A stretch of 64,000 nucleotides of DNA from Desulfomicrobium macestii (GTDB lineage Bacteria; Desulfobacterota; Desulfovibrionia; Desulfovibrionales; Desulfomicrobiaceae), in assembly GCF_014873765.1 (NCBI RefSeq), contig NZ_JADBGG010000002.1, forward strand, positions 1 to 64,000. The letters run 5' to 3'. The notes beneath the pieces are model-generated. The model had not been told where the DNA came from and did no database searches. It worked only from the letters and a program-made list of their open reading frames with translations. Made by a program: the position numbers and the translations under genes. Below, piece by piece: positions 32,965 to 41,717 of the stretch (the stretch's first letter is position 1; each line of letters begins with the position of its first letter).

Positions 32965-34710
32965 TCAAGGCTCGCTGAACATGGCTCGCGGGTCAAAGCC
33001 CATGATGAAGGCTCCCCAGTGCTTGCCATCGACAAATATGGGCATGGACAGGTCGTTCAGAATTTCGCCTGTATCGCGCATGTAGGTTTGCAGCAGGAGC
33101 GGGTCGGTGTGCGAGCACCTGCGCTGTTCTGTGCGGTTGCTCTGGTAGATGCGCTGGTGCCGGCTTTGGAGCAGGTCCTTGACCGGGTCTCCGGTCATGG
33201 CCTTGGAGACGGCCCCGTGATGGATGGGCAGGTAGCCTTTGCGGTCGATGGCCAGACAATAGATGGTCCCCGGGATTCTTTTCTGCGCGTCATCGACGAC
33301 GCTCTGCATCTCCTTGACGAAAACGTCGCTGAAGGCGGTGACGTATTTCTGCGGCGACGTGTTCGGCACGGTCTTGTACTGCGTGTCGAACACGTTGATC
33401 CCCCGGTCCTTCATGCCCTGAATTCGGGCCTGATAGTCGTCGCGGATCTCCTTGGCCGTATCCATGACCGTGTCGAATTTTCCTTCCCCTGTCTTGAATC
33501 GCGCCACCAGTTCGAGCATCCGCTCGGTCACGGAGTTCAGGGCGTCCACCGAGGTGGCCGAGGAGTTCATGTCCTTGGCGATCTCCTGGCTGAGCGCATT
33601 GATGTTGTTGACCTTTTCGGTGACGTCGTTGTTGTTGGTCGACAATTCCTCGATGGCGGCCGCGATTTTGATCAGCTGGTCGTTGGCCGTTTCAAAGTCG
33701 TCGATCATGCTCTCGAAATTGACGGTGGCCGCGGTTACGACCTGGTCGGTATCCCTGGCATAATCCAGGATCTGCGCGGTCTCGGTCTGGGTACGTTCGA
33801 CGATCTTGATCATTGCCCCGATATTGTTCGATATTTCTTCCGTGGCGGGCTTGATCCTGCGCGAGAGTTCACGCACTTCCTCGGCGACCACGGCAAAACC
33901 CTTGCCGTGCTCACCGGCCCGGGCGGCCTCGATGGTGGCGTTCAGGGACAAGAGATTGGTCTGTTCGGAGATGCCGTTGATGATGGTCACGATGCTCAGG
34001 ATGTTGGCCGAGCTTGCGCCAAGATCGTCCACGGTGTTGCGGAAGGATTCGACGATGGCGTTGATCTTGTGGATCTTGTCCGTGACGTCCTGCAGTTCGG
34101 TGTGCGACCTGTGGGCGGTGTTCAGGTTGCTGGTGGTCTTTTCGGCCACATACTGCGTGTTCTGCGCGATTTCGGCGATGGCCGCGTTGGCCTCGTTGCT
34201 GGCCACGGCCACTTCCTCGGCGATGGAGCCCTGCGCGGCGGTCTTGTTCCTGGTGTCGAACACGGATTTGGCCATGCGGGTGCTGTCGAGGGCGATGTCG
34301 ATGCCCATCTTGCGGATTTTTTCCACCAGTTCCCGCACGCTCGCCAGGAAGCTGTTGTAGCAGGCCGAGATGTGCTTCAAGTCCGGGTTATCCAGATCCG
34401 CCATGGTGCAGGACAGGTCGGCTTCCTGGCCCTGGATGTTCTGGAACACGGCGTTTATGTCGGCTATGCCCCGCTGCGCCTCGCGGTGCAGAACCTTCAG
34501 GGCGACGGCTCCGATCCCCACGGTCAGGAGCAGGATGATCCCGGCCACGCCCCACGACAGCGGCGGAATGGCGGAGCTTGCGGTCAGGGCGATCCAGATG
34601 AGGCCCGCGGCATTCAAGGCCAGCAGGGTCAGGATCGTCGCCGTTATCTTGCCGCGCAGCGTGGAGAGCATGGTCTCGCCCGAACTTGGGGCCGAGTCAG
34701 TGTTTTTCAT
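32965..34710 (-). CDS. methyl-accepting chemotaxis protein with C-terminal sensory domain
   Basis: A 581-residue receptor with an unusual layout. Two adjacent N-terminal membrane segments (about 25-45 and 50-70) leave no periplasmic sensor. A signalling domain follows, its tip near [27 protein letters not shown]. The last ~150 residues form a cytoplasmic domain with [32 protein letters not shown] and DGKHWGAF, a conserved module at the C-termini of some other MCPs, probably PAS/Cache-like. It would sense an intracellular signal. GAGGT seven bases before ATG 34710 fixes the start. Confidence 0.88.
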   Translation of the reverse strand: MKNTDSAPSSGETMLSTLRGKITATILTLLALNAAGLIWIALTASSAIPPLSWGVAGIILLLTVGIGAVALKVLHREAQRGIADINAVFQNIQGQEADLSCTMADLDNPDLKHISACYNSFLASVRELVEKIRKMGIDIALDSTRMAKSVFDTRNKTAAQGSIAEEVAVASNEANAAIAEIAQNTQYVAEKTTSNLNTAHRSHTELQDVTDKIHKINAIVESFRNTVDDLGASSANILSIVTIINGISEQTNLLSLNATIEAARAGEHGKGFAVVAEEVRELSRRIKPATEEISNNIGAMIKIVERTQTETAQILDYARDTDQVVTAATVNFESMIDDFETANDQLIKIAAAIEELSTNNNDVTEKVNNINALSQEIAKDMNSSATSVDALNSVTERMLELVARFKTGEGKFDTVMDTAKEIRDDYQARIQGMKDRGINVFDTQYKTVPNTSPQKYVTAFSDVFVKEMQSVVDDAQKRIPGTIYCLAIDRKGYLPIHHGAVSKAMTGDPVKDLLQSRHQRIYQSNRTEQRRCSHTDPLLLQTYMRDTGEILNDLSMPIFVDGKHWGAFIMGFDPRAMFSEP

Positions 34711-34861
34711 GTCAATACCTCGTGTTCCGTGAATTTCGTGCACAAAAGTATAATTGAGCCGGCGGCAAAAGAGAAGGACGCATTCGCGGGAAATGTCGAT
34801 TGTCTTGGTGGCGGCGTCAGGGCCTCTCTATGGACAATGCCGGGGGGATGCCGTTATCAGG

Positions 34862-34880
34862 TACCTCCAAACAACGGAGG
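34862..34880 (+). promoter_or_regulatory. hairpin sequestering the amidohydrolase ribosome-binding site
   Basis: ACCTCC at 34863-34868 is perfectly complementary to GGAGGT at 34876-34881, separated by seven bases. The right arm is the ribosome-binding site of the downstream TTG-initiated gene. The stem would mask initiation unless opened. Together with the TTG start it implies low or regulated translation. Confidence 0.45.
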
Positions 34881-34887
34881 TGGCCTC

Positions 34888-36168
34888 TTGAGTATCTTGA
34901 TAAAAAAAGTGCGCCTGAATGGAGAGTTGGTTGATGTGCTCATCAAGGGCAATCGCTTCGACTCCATCGGAACGGACGTGGATTCGTCCGCCGACGTTGT
35001 CATCGACGGGTCGGGCAAGGCCATCCTGCCGTCCTTCCACAACGCCCATACCCACGCCGCCATGACGCTCATGCGCGGCTATGCCGACGACATGGATCTG
35101 CACACCTGGCTTGCCGACCATATCTGGCCTTTCGAGTCCAGACTTGGCGAGGACGACATCTATTGGGGGGCGAAACTGGCCTGCCTTGAGATGATCAAGT
35201 CCGGAACGACTTTTTTCGCCGACATGTACTGGCATTGGAAGGGCACGGCCCGGGCCGTGACCGAGATGGGCATGCGCGCGGCCCTGTCCGCCGCCTTTTT
35301 CGATTTCGACGACCCGGTCCGCGCCGAGACCATGAAGCGTCAGGTCATGGATCTGCACGCCGTCAGTGCCGCCTTTCCGGACCGCATCCAGTTCATTCTC
35401 GGGCCTCACGCCATCTACACCGTGTCCTCGGACTCCCTGCGCTGGCTGGGGGAATACGCGAACCGCCACGGGCTTCTGGTGCATCTGCACCTTTCGGAGA
35501 CGCAAAAAGAGGTCGAGGATTGCCTGGCCAGACATGGCAAACGGCCGGTGGAGTATCTGCACGAGCTGGGTCTTTTGGCTCCGAACCTGATCCTCGCGCA
35601 TGCCGTGTGGATGGACGGGACCGAGATGGAACTCCTGGCCCGGCACGGGGTGCAGGTCGTGCACTGTCCCGTCTCGAACATGAAGCTCTGTTCCGGCCAG
35701 TTCGACCATGTCGCCATGAAGGCTCACGGAGTCACCGTGGCCCTGGGCACGGACGGGTGCTCTTCGAACAACAATCTGGACATGATCGAGGAAATGAAGA
35801 TCGCTTCCCTGCTGGCCAAGGTCACGTCCATGGACCCGACCGCCATGCCCGCCCAGGAAGCCCTCGACACGGCCACCCTGAACGGGGCGCGCATGTATGG
35901 CCTGGACGCGGGCCGCATCGCCTCCGGCAAGCTCGCGGACTGCATATTGGTCAATCTGGAGCATGTGCGCATGGTTCCGGGGCACCATCTTGCCTCCAAC
36001 CTCGTCTACAGCGCGAACAGCTCCTGCGTGGACACGACCATCTGTGACGGCCGGGTGCTCATGCTCGGCGGCAAGGTCGAGGGCGAGGAAGAGATCCTGG
36101 CCCAGGTCCGGGCGACGCTGGCCCGGCTCAACGCCCCGCAAGAGCCCGAGGGGGACGCATGCTCCTGA
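34888..36168 (+). CDS. mtaD: amidohydrolase, MTA/SAH deaminase-like
   Basis: A 426-residue amidohydrolase-superfamily deaminase. Metal motifs: HNAHTHAAM near residue 52, LHLSETQKEVEDC, the His in LAHAVWM, and GTDGCSSNNNLDM for the metal-binding Asp. SNNNLDM and ERY-like positions fit the methylthioadenosine/S-adenosylhomocysteine deaminases, which convert adenosyl groups to inosyl in methionine salvage. Close relatives such as chlorohydrolase-like or formimino-deaminases are possible. The start is TTG 34888, after GGAGGTGG; no in-frame ATG gives a sensible N-terminus (MSILIKKVRL). It overlaps cobO by ten bases. Confidence 0.85.
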   Translation: MSILIKKVRLNGELVDVLIKGNRFDSIGTDVDSSADVVIDGSGKAILPSFHNAHTHAAMTLMRGYADDMDLHTWLADHIWPFESRLGEDDIYWGAKLACLEMIKSGTTFFADMYWHWKGTARAVTEMGMRAALSAAFFDFDDPVRAETMKRQVMDLHAVSAAFPDRIQFILGPHAIYTVSSDSLRWLGEYANRHGLLVHLHLSETQKEVEDCLARHGKRPVEYLHELGLLAPNLILAHAVWMDGTEMELLARHGVQVVHCPVSNMKLCSGQFDHVAMKAHGVTVALGTDGCSSNNNLDMIEEMKIASLLAKVTSMDPTAMPAQEALDTATLNGARMYGLDAGRIASGKLADCILVNLEHVRMVPGHHLASNLVYSANSSCVDTTICDGRVLMLGGKVEGEEEILAQVRATLARLNAPQEPEGDACS

Positions 36169-36662
36169 TCTATACCGGCAACGGCAAGGGCAAGACCTCG
36201 GCCTGCGTTGGCCAGGCCATTCGCGCCTTGGGGCAGGGGCTTGGCGTGGCTTTTGGGCAGTTCATGAAGCGGGGTGATCAGGCCGGTGAACAGGAGATGC
36301 TGGCAAAGCTGCTTGGCGAGCGTTTTCTGGCCTCGGGAGCGGGCTTTTACCGCGACACCGATTTCGACACCCATCGCGAGAAGGCCACGCAGCTTCTGCG
36401 CTGGGCAGGAGAGCTCCTTGACCGGGGTGTGGACATGCTGATCCTCGATGAGGCCCTGTATGCCCTGAATCACGGCCTGCTCATGGACGATGAGGTGCGG
36501 GAACTGATCACGCGTTGCAAGGACCAGGGGTGCCACCTGGTCTTGTCCGGGCGCGGCGCTCCGTCCTGGATTGTGGAGCTGGCCGACATCGTTTCGGACA
36601 TCACCGAGGTCAAGCACGTTTACGCCCAGGGCGGCAAGGCCCGTCGCGGGATTGAATTTTAG
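36159..36662 (+). CDS. cobO: cob(I)yrinic acid a,c-diamide adenosyltransferase
   Basis: A 167-residue CobA/CobO/BtuR ATP:corrinoid adenosyltransferase. It transfers the 5'-deoxyadenosyl group of ATP to cobalt. The P-loop GNGKGKTS is at residues 8-15, and DMLILDEALYALNHGLL near 95 is the family Walker-B-like region. The N-terminal tail seen in some longer family members is missing, and the start (ATG overlapping the deaminase stop) follows GAGGGGGA. The adenosyl-processing deaminase and adenosyltransferase are in one transcript, but no other cobalamin gene is nearby. Confidence 0.93.
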   Translation: MLLIYTGNGKGKTSACVGQAIRALGQGLGVAFGQFMKRGDQAGEQEMLAKLLGERFLASGAGFYRDTDFDTHREKATQLLRWAGELLDRGVDMLILDEALYALNHGLLMDDEVRELITRCKDQGCHLVLSGRGAPSWIVELADIVSDITEVKHVYAQGGKARRGIEF

Positions 36663-36683
36663 GGAATCCGCTCCGGCTGTTTT

Positions 36684-37715
36684 TTAATCGCCCTTCCCCA
36701 GATTTTCCGGCCTGATGACGACTTCTCCGCATCCGGGACATACGCCCCGCTGCAGCCTGTTGCGCAGGATGGTGAAGCCGACCCGTTCCACGACCATCTG
36801 TCCGCACCCGGGGCAGATGGTGTTCTCCAGGTCCGATCCCGGCACGTTGCCGACAAAGACATGGGAGAGCCCGGCGGCTCGTCCTATATCGTAGGCCCGC
36901 TTCAGCGTGTCCAGCGGCGTTGGCGCGTGGTCAAGCATCTGGTGGCAGGGGTGGAAGCGCGAGACGTGCCAGGCAGTATCCTTGCCCAGTTCGTCGTGCA
37001 CGAAGCGGGCGATTTCGGTCAGTTCCCGGTCCGAGTCGTTCAGGTCCGGGATGATAAGGGTGGTGGTTTCGATGTGCCAGCCCAGTCTTTTCATGTGCGT
37101 CAGGTTTTTGAGCACCGGCCCCAGACGTGCGGCGCAGATGTCGCGGTAGAATTCCTCGCGGAAGGATTTGATGTCGATGTTGACGGCCTGGATCAGGTCG
37201 CCCAGTGCATCGAGGCATTGCGGACTCTGGAAACCGTTGCTGACCATGATGTTGGCCAGGCCTGCTTCCCGGACCATGATCGCGGTTTCGCGCATGAGTT
37301 CGAAAAAGATGGTGGGCTCGGAATAGGTGTAGGCCACGGACGCGGCCCCCGATGTCTGCGCCATGCGGATGATCTCCCGAGGCGGGATGGCCTCTCCGCT
37401 GAGCGCCTTGCCCTGCCGGGGAGGCTGGGAAAGGCTCGCGTTTTGACAGAACGCGCAGGCCAGATTGCAGCCTTGGGTGCCAAGGGAAAGAGTTTTGGTC
37501 CCGGGCAGGAAATGAAAGAGGGGTTTTTTCTCCACCGGATCGAGGTTCAGGGCCGCGACCTTGTCAGAAGACAGGGAAAAGAGCTGGCCGCTCCTGTTTT
37601 CGCGTACCCCGCACTGACCGCGTGTTCCATCTTCGATGCGGCAGAAATGGGCGCAGAGTTGACATTGCACGGCGCTGTCTTCCAATGATCGCCAGAGTAG
37701 CGCTGGTGTCTTCAT
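36684..37715 (-). CDS. amrS: AmrS-like radical SAM enzyme (AmmeMemoRadiSam)
   Basis: A 343-residue radical SAM protein. Early cysteines occur in CQLCAHFCRIEDGTRGQCGV (about 18-35), then the cluster motif CNLACAFC near 83-90 and the SAM-binding region AYTYSEPTIFFE. The C-terminal zinc-ribbon-like domain has CPGCG at two places. This matches AmrS, formerly annotated as pyruvate formate-lyase activator, usually encoded with AmrA and AmrB/Memo homologues; those are not in the window. The start has AAGGAG, and that site lies in the last codons of the upstream small gene, so expression is coupled. The reaction is not established. Confidence 0.88.
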   Translation of the reverse strand: MKTPALLWRSLEDSAVQCQLCAHFCRIEDGTRGQCGVRENRSGQLFSLSSDKVAALNLDPVEKKPLFHFLPGTKTLSLGTQGCNLACAFCQNASLSQPPRQGKALSGEAIPPREIIRMAQTSGAASVAYTYSEPTIFFELMRETAIMVREAGLANIMVSNGFQSPQCLDALGDLIQAVNIDIKSFREEFYRDICAARLGPVLKNLTHMKRLGWHIETTTLIIPDLNDSDRELTEIARFVHDELGKDTAWHVSRFHPCHQMLDHAPTPLDTLKRAYDIGRAAGLSHVFVGNVPGSDLENTICPGCGQMVVERVGFTILRNRLQRGVCPGCGEVVIRPENLGKGD

Positions 37716-37718
37716 GAC

Positions 37719-38027
37719 CTACTCCTTGATGTTGATTTCAGGAACGATGATGACGGGCTCAAGGTCTGAATCTTCCTGCGGGGGAGCAGGCGGCGGCGAG
37801 ACCAGAATCAGCGAGCCGTTGTCGGGGTCCGAATGGATGAGGATGCTCCCGTCATCGCTACCTGCCCTGCCGGTTTGCATCACGGTGTCCTTTTGTGCGC
37901 CGGAATCAATGGTGATGCCAGCCAGGGCAGCCTGCCCCATGAAAATGAAAAGACAGGCCGGCACAAGGATCGACCTTGCCAACGACGTGTTTTTTGCTTT
38001 ACTTGGTTCAGCCGTGAGATTATGCAA
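37719..38027 (-). CDS. small secreted acidic protein, unknown
   Basis: A short protein with an N-terminal signal-like segment (LARSILVPACLFIFMGQAALAG, then a presumed cleavage) followed by a serine-, proline- and aspartate-rich mature region (SPPPAPPQEDSDLEPVIIV) and IKE at the end. The start chosen is TTG 38027, five bases after GGAGG; ATG 38057 would give ten more residues but no ribosome-binding site. It ends three bases before amrS and supplies that gene's ribosome-binding site. The family is not recognised. Confidence 0.55.
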   Translation of the reverse strand: MHNLTAEPSKAKNTSLARSILVPACLFIFMGQAALAGITIDSGAQKDTVMQTGRAGSDDGSILIHSDPDNGSLILVSPPPAPPQEDSDLEPVIIVPEINIKE

Positions 38028-38097
38028 CTTGGCCTCCAGATGAAGAATGATTTGCATTAACGTAGCTGGTTGAAGGCGAAGAAACAAGGAGTTGTAC

Positions 38098-39159
38098 ATG
38101 TCCCAGCGAGACAAGGCCTACAAGGATGCCGGAGTCGATATAGAAGCGGGCAACACGTTCGTGTCCCGGATCAAGTCTCTGGTGGCATCGACCTACACCA
38201 AGGGCGTTGTCAACGATATTGGAGGATTCGGCGGGCTTTTCAAGCCGTCCATGTCCATGGTCAACGAGCCGGTGCTGGTGGCTTCCACCGACGGCGTGGG
38301 CACGAAGCTCAAGCTGGCCTTCATGTTCGACAGACACGACACAGTCGGCATCGACCTGGTGGCCATGAGTGTCAACGACATCATTGTCCAGGGTGCCAAG
38401 CCTCTTTTTTTCCTCGACTATTTCGCCACGGGCAAGCTTGATATCGACAAGGCCGAAGCGGTCATAAAGGGCATCGTCGACGGCTGCAAGGAAGGCCAGT
38501 GCGCCCTCATCGGCGGTGAAACCGCCGAGATGCCCGATTTTTACGCCGACGGCGAATACGACTTGTCCGGGTTCTGCGTCGGCATGGTCGACAATGACAA
38601 GGTCGTGGACGGTTCGAGCATCGGCGTGGGCGACATCATTATCGGCCTGGCCTCTTCGGGCGTGCATTCCAACGGGTACTCCCTTGTACGCAAGATCTAT
38701 GAGCGCTCCGGCCTGCAGCCCGCCGACATTTTTCCCGGCACGGATCAGACCGTGGCCGAAGTTCTGCTCACGCCAACCCGCATCTATGTCGAAGCCGTGC
38801 GCAACGTCATGCGGGACTGGGAAATTCATGGCATGGTCCATGTCACCGGCGGTGGCTTCTACGATAACATCGTGCGCATCCTGCCCAAGGGCGTGACCGC
38901 GCAGATCCGTTTCGGCTCCTGGAGCATCCCGCCCGTTTTTGAATGGCTGCGGACCCAGGGGGACCTCTCCTGGGAGGAGATGCTGCAGATTTTCAACAGC
39001 GGCATCGGCTATATCATGGTCGTCAAGAAGGACGTGGCCAAGGATGTGGTGCACCGGCTGGGCGCACTGAAGCAGGACGCCTGGATAATCGGCGAGATTG
39101 TCGAGCGTGTCGACGGCGAGGAGCAGGTCCGCATAGATTTTCCCGTCGCCGACGCATGA
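38098..39159 (+). CDS. purM: phosphoribosylformylglycinamidine cyclo-ligase
   Basis: A 353-residue PurM: ATP-dependent closure of FGAM to AIR, the fifth step of purine synthesis. Hallmarks are STDGVGTKLKLAFMFDRHDTVGIDLVAMSVND (about 61-94), GGETAEMPDFY, GLASSGVHSNGYSL and GFYDNIVRILP. AAGGAG six bases before the ATG decides the start. The gene is divergent from the small secreted protein, monocistronic, and closed by a terminator. No other purine gene is nearby. Confidence 0.97.
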   Translation: MSQRDKAYKDAGVDIEAGNTFVSRIKSLVASTYTKGVVNDIGGFGGLFKPSMSMVNEPVLVASTDGVGTKLKLAFMFDRHDTVGIDLVAMSVNDIIVQGAKPLFFLDYFATGKLDIDKAEAVIKGIVDGCKEGQCALIGGETAEMPDFYADGEYDLSGFCVGMVDNDKVVDGSSIGVGDIIIGLASSGVHSNGYSLVRKIYERSGLQPADIFPGTDQTVAEVLLTPTRIYVEAVRNVMRDWEIHGMVHVTGGGFYDNIVRILPKGVTAQIRFGSWSIPPVFEWLRTQGDLSWEEMLQIFNSGIGYIMVVKKDVAKDVVHRLGALKQDAWIIGEIVERVDGEEQVRIDFPVADA

Positions 39160-39208
39160 GCTGACGGCAAGGCGACAAGGGCCGCCGTTTTCTTCCCGAG
39201 AAATGTTT

Positions 39209-39243
39209 GAACCCCGTCCGGTTTTCCAGGCGGGGTTCTTTTT
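39209..39243 (+). terminator. intrinsic terminator of purM
   Basis: AACCCCG pairs with CGGGGTT across a short GC-extended stem and loop; T residues follow. It lies 50 bases after the purM stop, before a convergent radical SAM gene. Confidence 0.85.
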
Positions 39244-39278
39244 GGCTTTTTGGAAGGCCGGTTGTGCGCAGGCGGCGG

Positions 39279-40559
39279 CTATGTCCAGAGCAGGGGGGTC
39301 TTGTTCTCGATATAGGGGTTGAAATAGCCGTAATTGATCCAGGGGCAGGCTTTTTTGAGTCGTTTCATGAAATTGCCAAGGCCCATGGACGGCTCGGTCG
39401 GGTCTCCGACACAACCCAGGTAAAGCTCGGGGTCGAGGCTCAGGTTGCGCATCTGGATGTAGTCGGGCCGGGCGGAGGCGACGAGATCGGTCAGGGCTTC
39501 GAGTTCGCTTTCCACGTCGCTTACGCCGGGGAAGAAAAGGTAGTTGAGGGACACGAAAAGTCCGTGCTCCTTGGCCGTGACGATGGTGCGGCGGACGTCG
39601 GCGAAGGTGTAGCCGTGGGGCCGGTAGTAGCTGTTGTAGACGGACTCCCGCGCGCTGTTCAGGCTGACCCGGATGGAATCGAGGCCGGCCTTGGCAAGGC
39701 CTGGCATGGTATCCGGCAGGCTCGCGTTGGTGTTGATGTTGACCGTGCCCCGGCCGCCCGCACCACGGAAGAGGGCGATGGCTTCGGTCAGGAGCGCGGC
39801 TTCCGTCAGGGGTTCGCCTTCACAGCCCTGCCCGAAGGACATGACCGGATTCTTGGCCCGCTTGGAGTGTAGCTGCATGATCTCGACAATTTCTTTCGCC
39901 GTGGGGGTGAAATCAATGCGGTTCTGGGAGGACGGAAAGCCTGAGTCCAGCGGCTGGTGCGAGATGCAGCCGTAGCAGCGGGCATTGCAGGCCTTGGCCG
40001 TAGGCAGGGGCGCCTCGAACCGGCCCAGGGCCAGGTTTTTGGCGGCCGGGCAGCAAAAGGTCAGGGCGCAGCGCGAAAGATGGGAGATCAGCCGGTTTTC
40101 GGGATAGCGCTTCAGCAGATCCTGGGCGCCCTTGGTGATCCGTTCCGGCGCGACCTGGGTGAAGACCTGTCTTCTGTCCTTGTCGACCTGGGTGGCCGCG
40201 ACCCAGAATTTGTCCTTGGCGAAACCGATGGCTCCGTATGCGAACAACGGCAGCTTGGGTGCGTCGGTGTCAGGCAGGTAGGCCGCCGAGGCGGAGAGCG
40301 TATAGGACGGGCAGACAAAGGCGGCCACGGCCCGCTCTTCCATGGCCTCGGCCTTGCCAGTCTCGGGGTCCAGGCCCAGGGCGTGACGGCCGGGCAAAAG
40401 ATACAGGTCGCTGCCTTCGGGCAGGGGAATCAGCTCGTCCGGGCGGGGCAGGGTCAGTTCGCGGCCCCGGCGCACGAGCATGAGCAGGTCGGGGTGGTCG
40501 TAAACATTGCCGTCCGCATCCGCGAAAACCATGACCGGCTGGATTTTTTTGCTGCTCAC
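39279..40559 (-). CDS. radical SAM protein, uncharacterised
   Basis: A 426-residue protein starting with GTG 40559 after AAGGAG (six-base spacing), in a frame that stays open further upstream. The N-terminal 160 residues have no recognised domain. The radical SAM cluster is CNARCYGC at about residues 187-194, followed by FGQGCEGEPL and INTNASLPD, typical of SAM-binding strands. Extra cysteines before the cluster (CALTFCCPAAKNLAL) may bind more iron-sulfur. Near the C-terminus is YLGCVGDP. No substrate can be assigned. It sits next to rpsI but is oriented with it and separated by 76 bases. Confidence 0.8.
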   Translation of the reverse strand: MSSKKIQPVMVFADADGNVYDHPDLLMLVRRGRELTLPRPDELIPLPEGSDLYLLPGRHALGLDPETGKAEAMEERAVAAFVCPSYTLSASAAYLPDTDAPKLPLFAYGAIGFAKDKFWVAATQVDKDRRQVFTQVAPERITKGAQDLLKRYPENRLISHLSRCALTFCCPAAKNLALGRFEAPLPTAKACNARCYGCISHQPLDSGFPSSQNRIDFTPTAKEIVEIMQLHSKRAKNPVMSFGQGCEGEPLTEAALLTEAIALFRGAGGRGTVNINTNASLPDTMPGLAKAGLDSIRVSLNSARESVYNSYYRPHGYTFADVRRTIVTAKEHGLFVSLNYLFFPGVSDVESELEALTDLVASARPDYIQMRNLSLDPELYLGCVGDPTEPSMGLGNFMKRLKKACPWINYGYFNPYIENKTPLLWT

Positions 40560-40635
40560 AGGGCGCTCCTTGAAAAAAAGAAGGCAGAGGTGCGCGTGCA
40601 CCTCTGCCCCAGTGTGTTCGAAAACCAGAGGGCGA

Positions 40636-41028
40636 TTAACGCTTGGAGTACTGGAACCGGGCACGGGCAGCGCGCTGGCCGTACTTCTTTCTTTCCTTGA
40701 CGCGGGAATCGCGGGTCAGGAAACCGGCACGCTTGAGCACGCCGCGCATTTCCGGATCGAATTCAAGCAGGGCGCGGCTGATGCCATGACGCACGGCCTG
40801 AGCCTGTCCGGAAAGACCGCCGCCGGTGACACGGCAGGCGATGTTGAATTTTTCGAGGGTTTTGGTCAGCTTGAGGGGCTGACGAATGATCATCTGCAAC
40901 GTGGCCCGGGGAAAGTAGTCACCCAGTTCGCGACCGTTGACAGTGATGGTCCCTGTGCCTTTATACAGTCTGGTCCGGGAAACGGATGTCTTTCTTTTGC
41001 CGGTACCGTAGAAGAAATCTTGACTCAT
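40636..41028 (-). CDS. rpsI: 30S ribosomal protein S9
   Basis: A 130-residue S9, the expected length, ending in the invariant QYSKR tail that reaches the P-site tRNA. Family landmarks are [15 protein letters not shown] and [25 protein letters not shown] six bases upstream of ATG 41028 supports the start over an ATG at 41040. It forms the conserved rplM-rpsI operon with the gene 18 bases upstream. Confidence 0.98.
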   Translation of the reverse strand: MSQDFFYGTGKRKTSVSRTRLYKGTGTITVNGRELGDYFPRATLQMIIRQPLKLTKTLEKFNIACRVTGGGLSGQAQAVRHGISRALLEFDPEMRGVLKRAGFLTRDSRVKERKKYGQRAARARFQYSKR

Positions 41029-41046
41029 AATCTTCTCCATCCCTGA

Positions 41047-41475
41047 TTAGATGTCCAGCACTTCAGGCTGCTGTGCCTGGTGAGGATGTTCCGTGCCGGT
41101 GTATACTTTCAGTTTTTTGATCAGCTGAAAGCCCAATGCGCTTTTGGGCAGCATGCCTTTGACCGCCTTGGTGATGACCGTTTCCGGGCTTTTGACCATC
41201 ATCTCTTCCAGAGTGGTTTCCCGAAGGCCGCCTACATAACCGGTATAACGGTAGTAGGTCTTCTGGGAAGCCTTCTGGCCGGTTACTTTGATTTTGTCCG
41301 CGTTGATGACGATGATGAAATCACCGTTATCCATGTGCGGGGCGAACTCGGCCTTGTGTTTTCCCCGGAGGCGGGTTGCTATTTCCGTTGCAAGTCGGCC
41401 CAGGACCTTGTCCTTGGCGTCGACAAGGTACCATTTGTGGGTCAGTTCACTTGCTTTGGGACTGTACGTCTTCAT
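41047..41475 (-). CDS. rplM: 50S ribosomal protein L13
   Basis: A 142-residue L13 with [20 protein letters not shown] and [30 protein letters not shown]. The start at 41475 has GGAG eight bases upstream; the frame is open much further, but extra residues have no counterpart in L13. It is first in the operon with rpsI and has a structured leader. Confidence 0.98.
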   Translation of the reverse strand: MKTYSPKASELTHKWYLVDAKDKVLGRLATEIATRLRGKHKAEFAPHMDNGDFIIVINADKIKVTGQKASQKTYYRYTGYVGGLRETTLEEMMVKSPETVITKAVKGMLPKSALGFQLIKKLKVYTGTEHPHQAQQPEVLDI

Positions 41476-41536
41476 TTCTGTGGCTCCTGCCTGATAAACC
41501 CGAGTCGTTGCGGGTGCTTTCAACCTTGAGATCGGA

Positions 41537-41566
41537 GGTAACATGCACAAATGGTTGTGCTTTACC
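41537..41566 (-). promoter_or_regulatory. hairpin in the rplM leader
   Basis: On the minus strand GGTAA and GCACAA pair with TTGTGC and TTACC around a short loop, with a small internal loop, 62-91 bases before rplM. A leader hairpin ahead of the L13-S9 operon is a known site of ribosomal-protein autoregulation in several bacteria; homology to a characterised leader is not established here. Confidence 0.35.
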
Positions 41567-41717
41567 ACCGTAACCGCTACAACGTAACGAAACAATGCGT
41601 GTGGGATAAGGGAAGAAAGAGCTATCTTTCCTGTGCCTGCTTGTAAAGTATTTTTCTTGTTTTTTTGAGAAAAAATTTCATCCGCCGGCCTGACGCGGCA
41701 TCATGGGGAGGCCTAGA

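Noticed and set aside
33019-34887. Long N-terminal extension of the plus-strand amidohydrolase frame
   Set aside because: It is antisense to the chemoreceptor; the conserved deaminase begins at TTG 34888 with a ribosome-binding site.
34744-34887. SAM, SAH or purine riboswitch before the amidohydrolase
   Set aside because: No known aptamer core could be recognised; only the short masking hairpin is reported.
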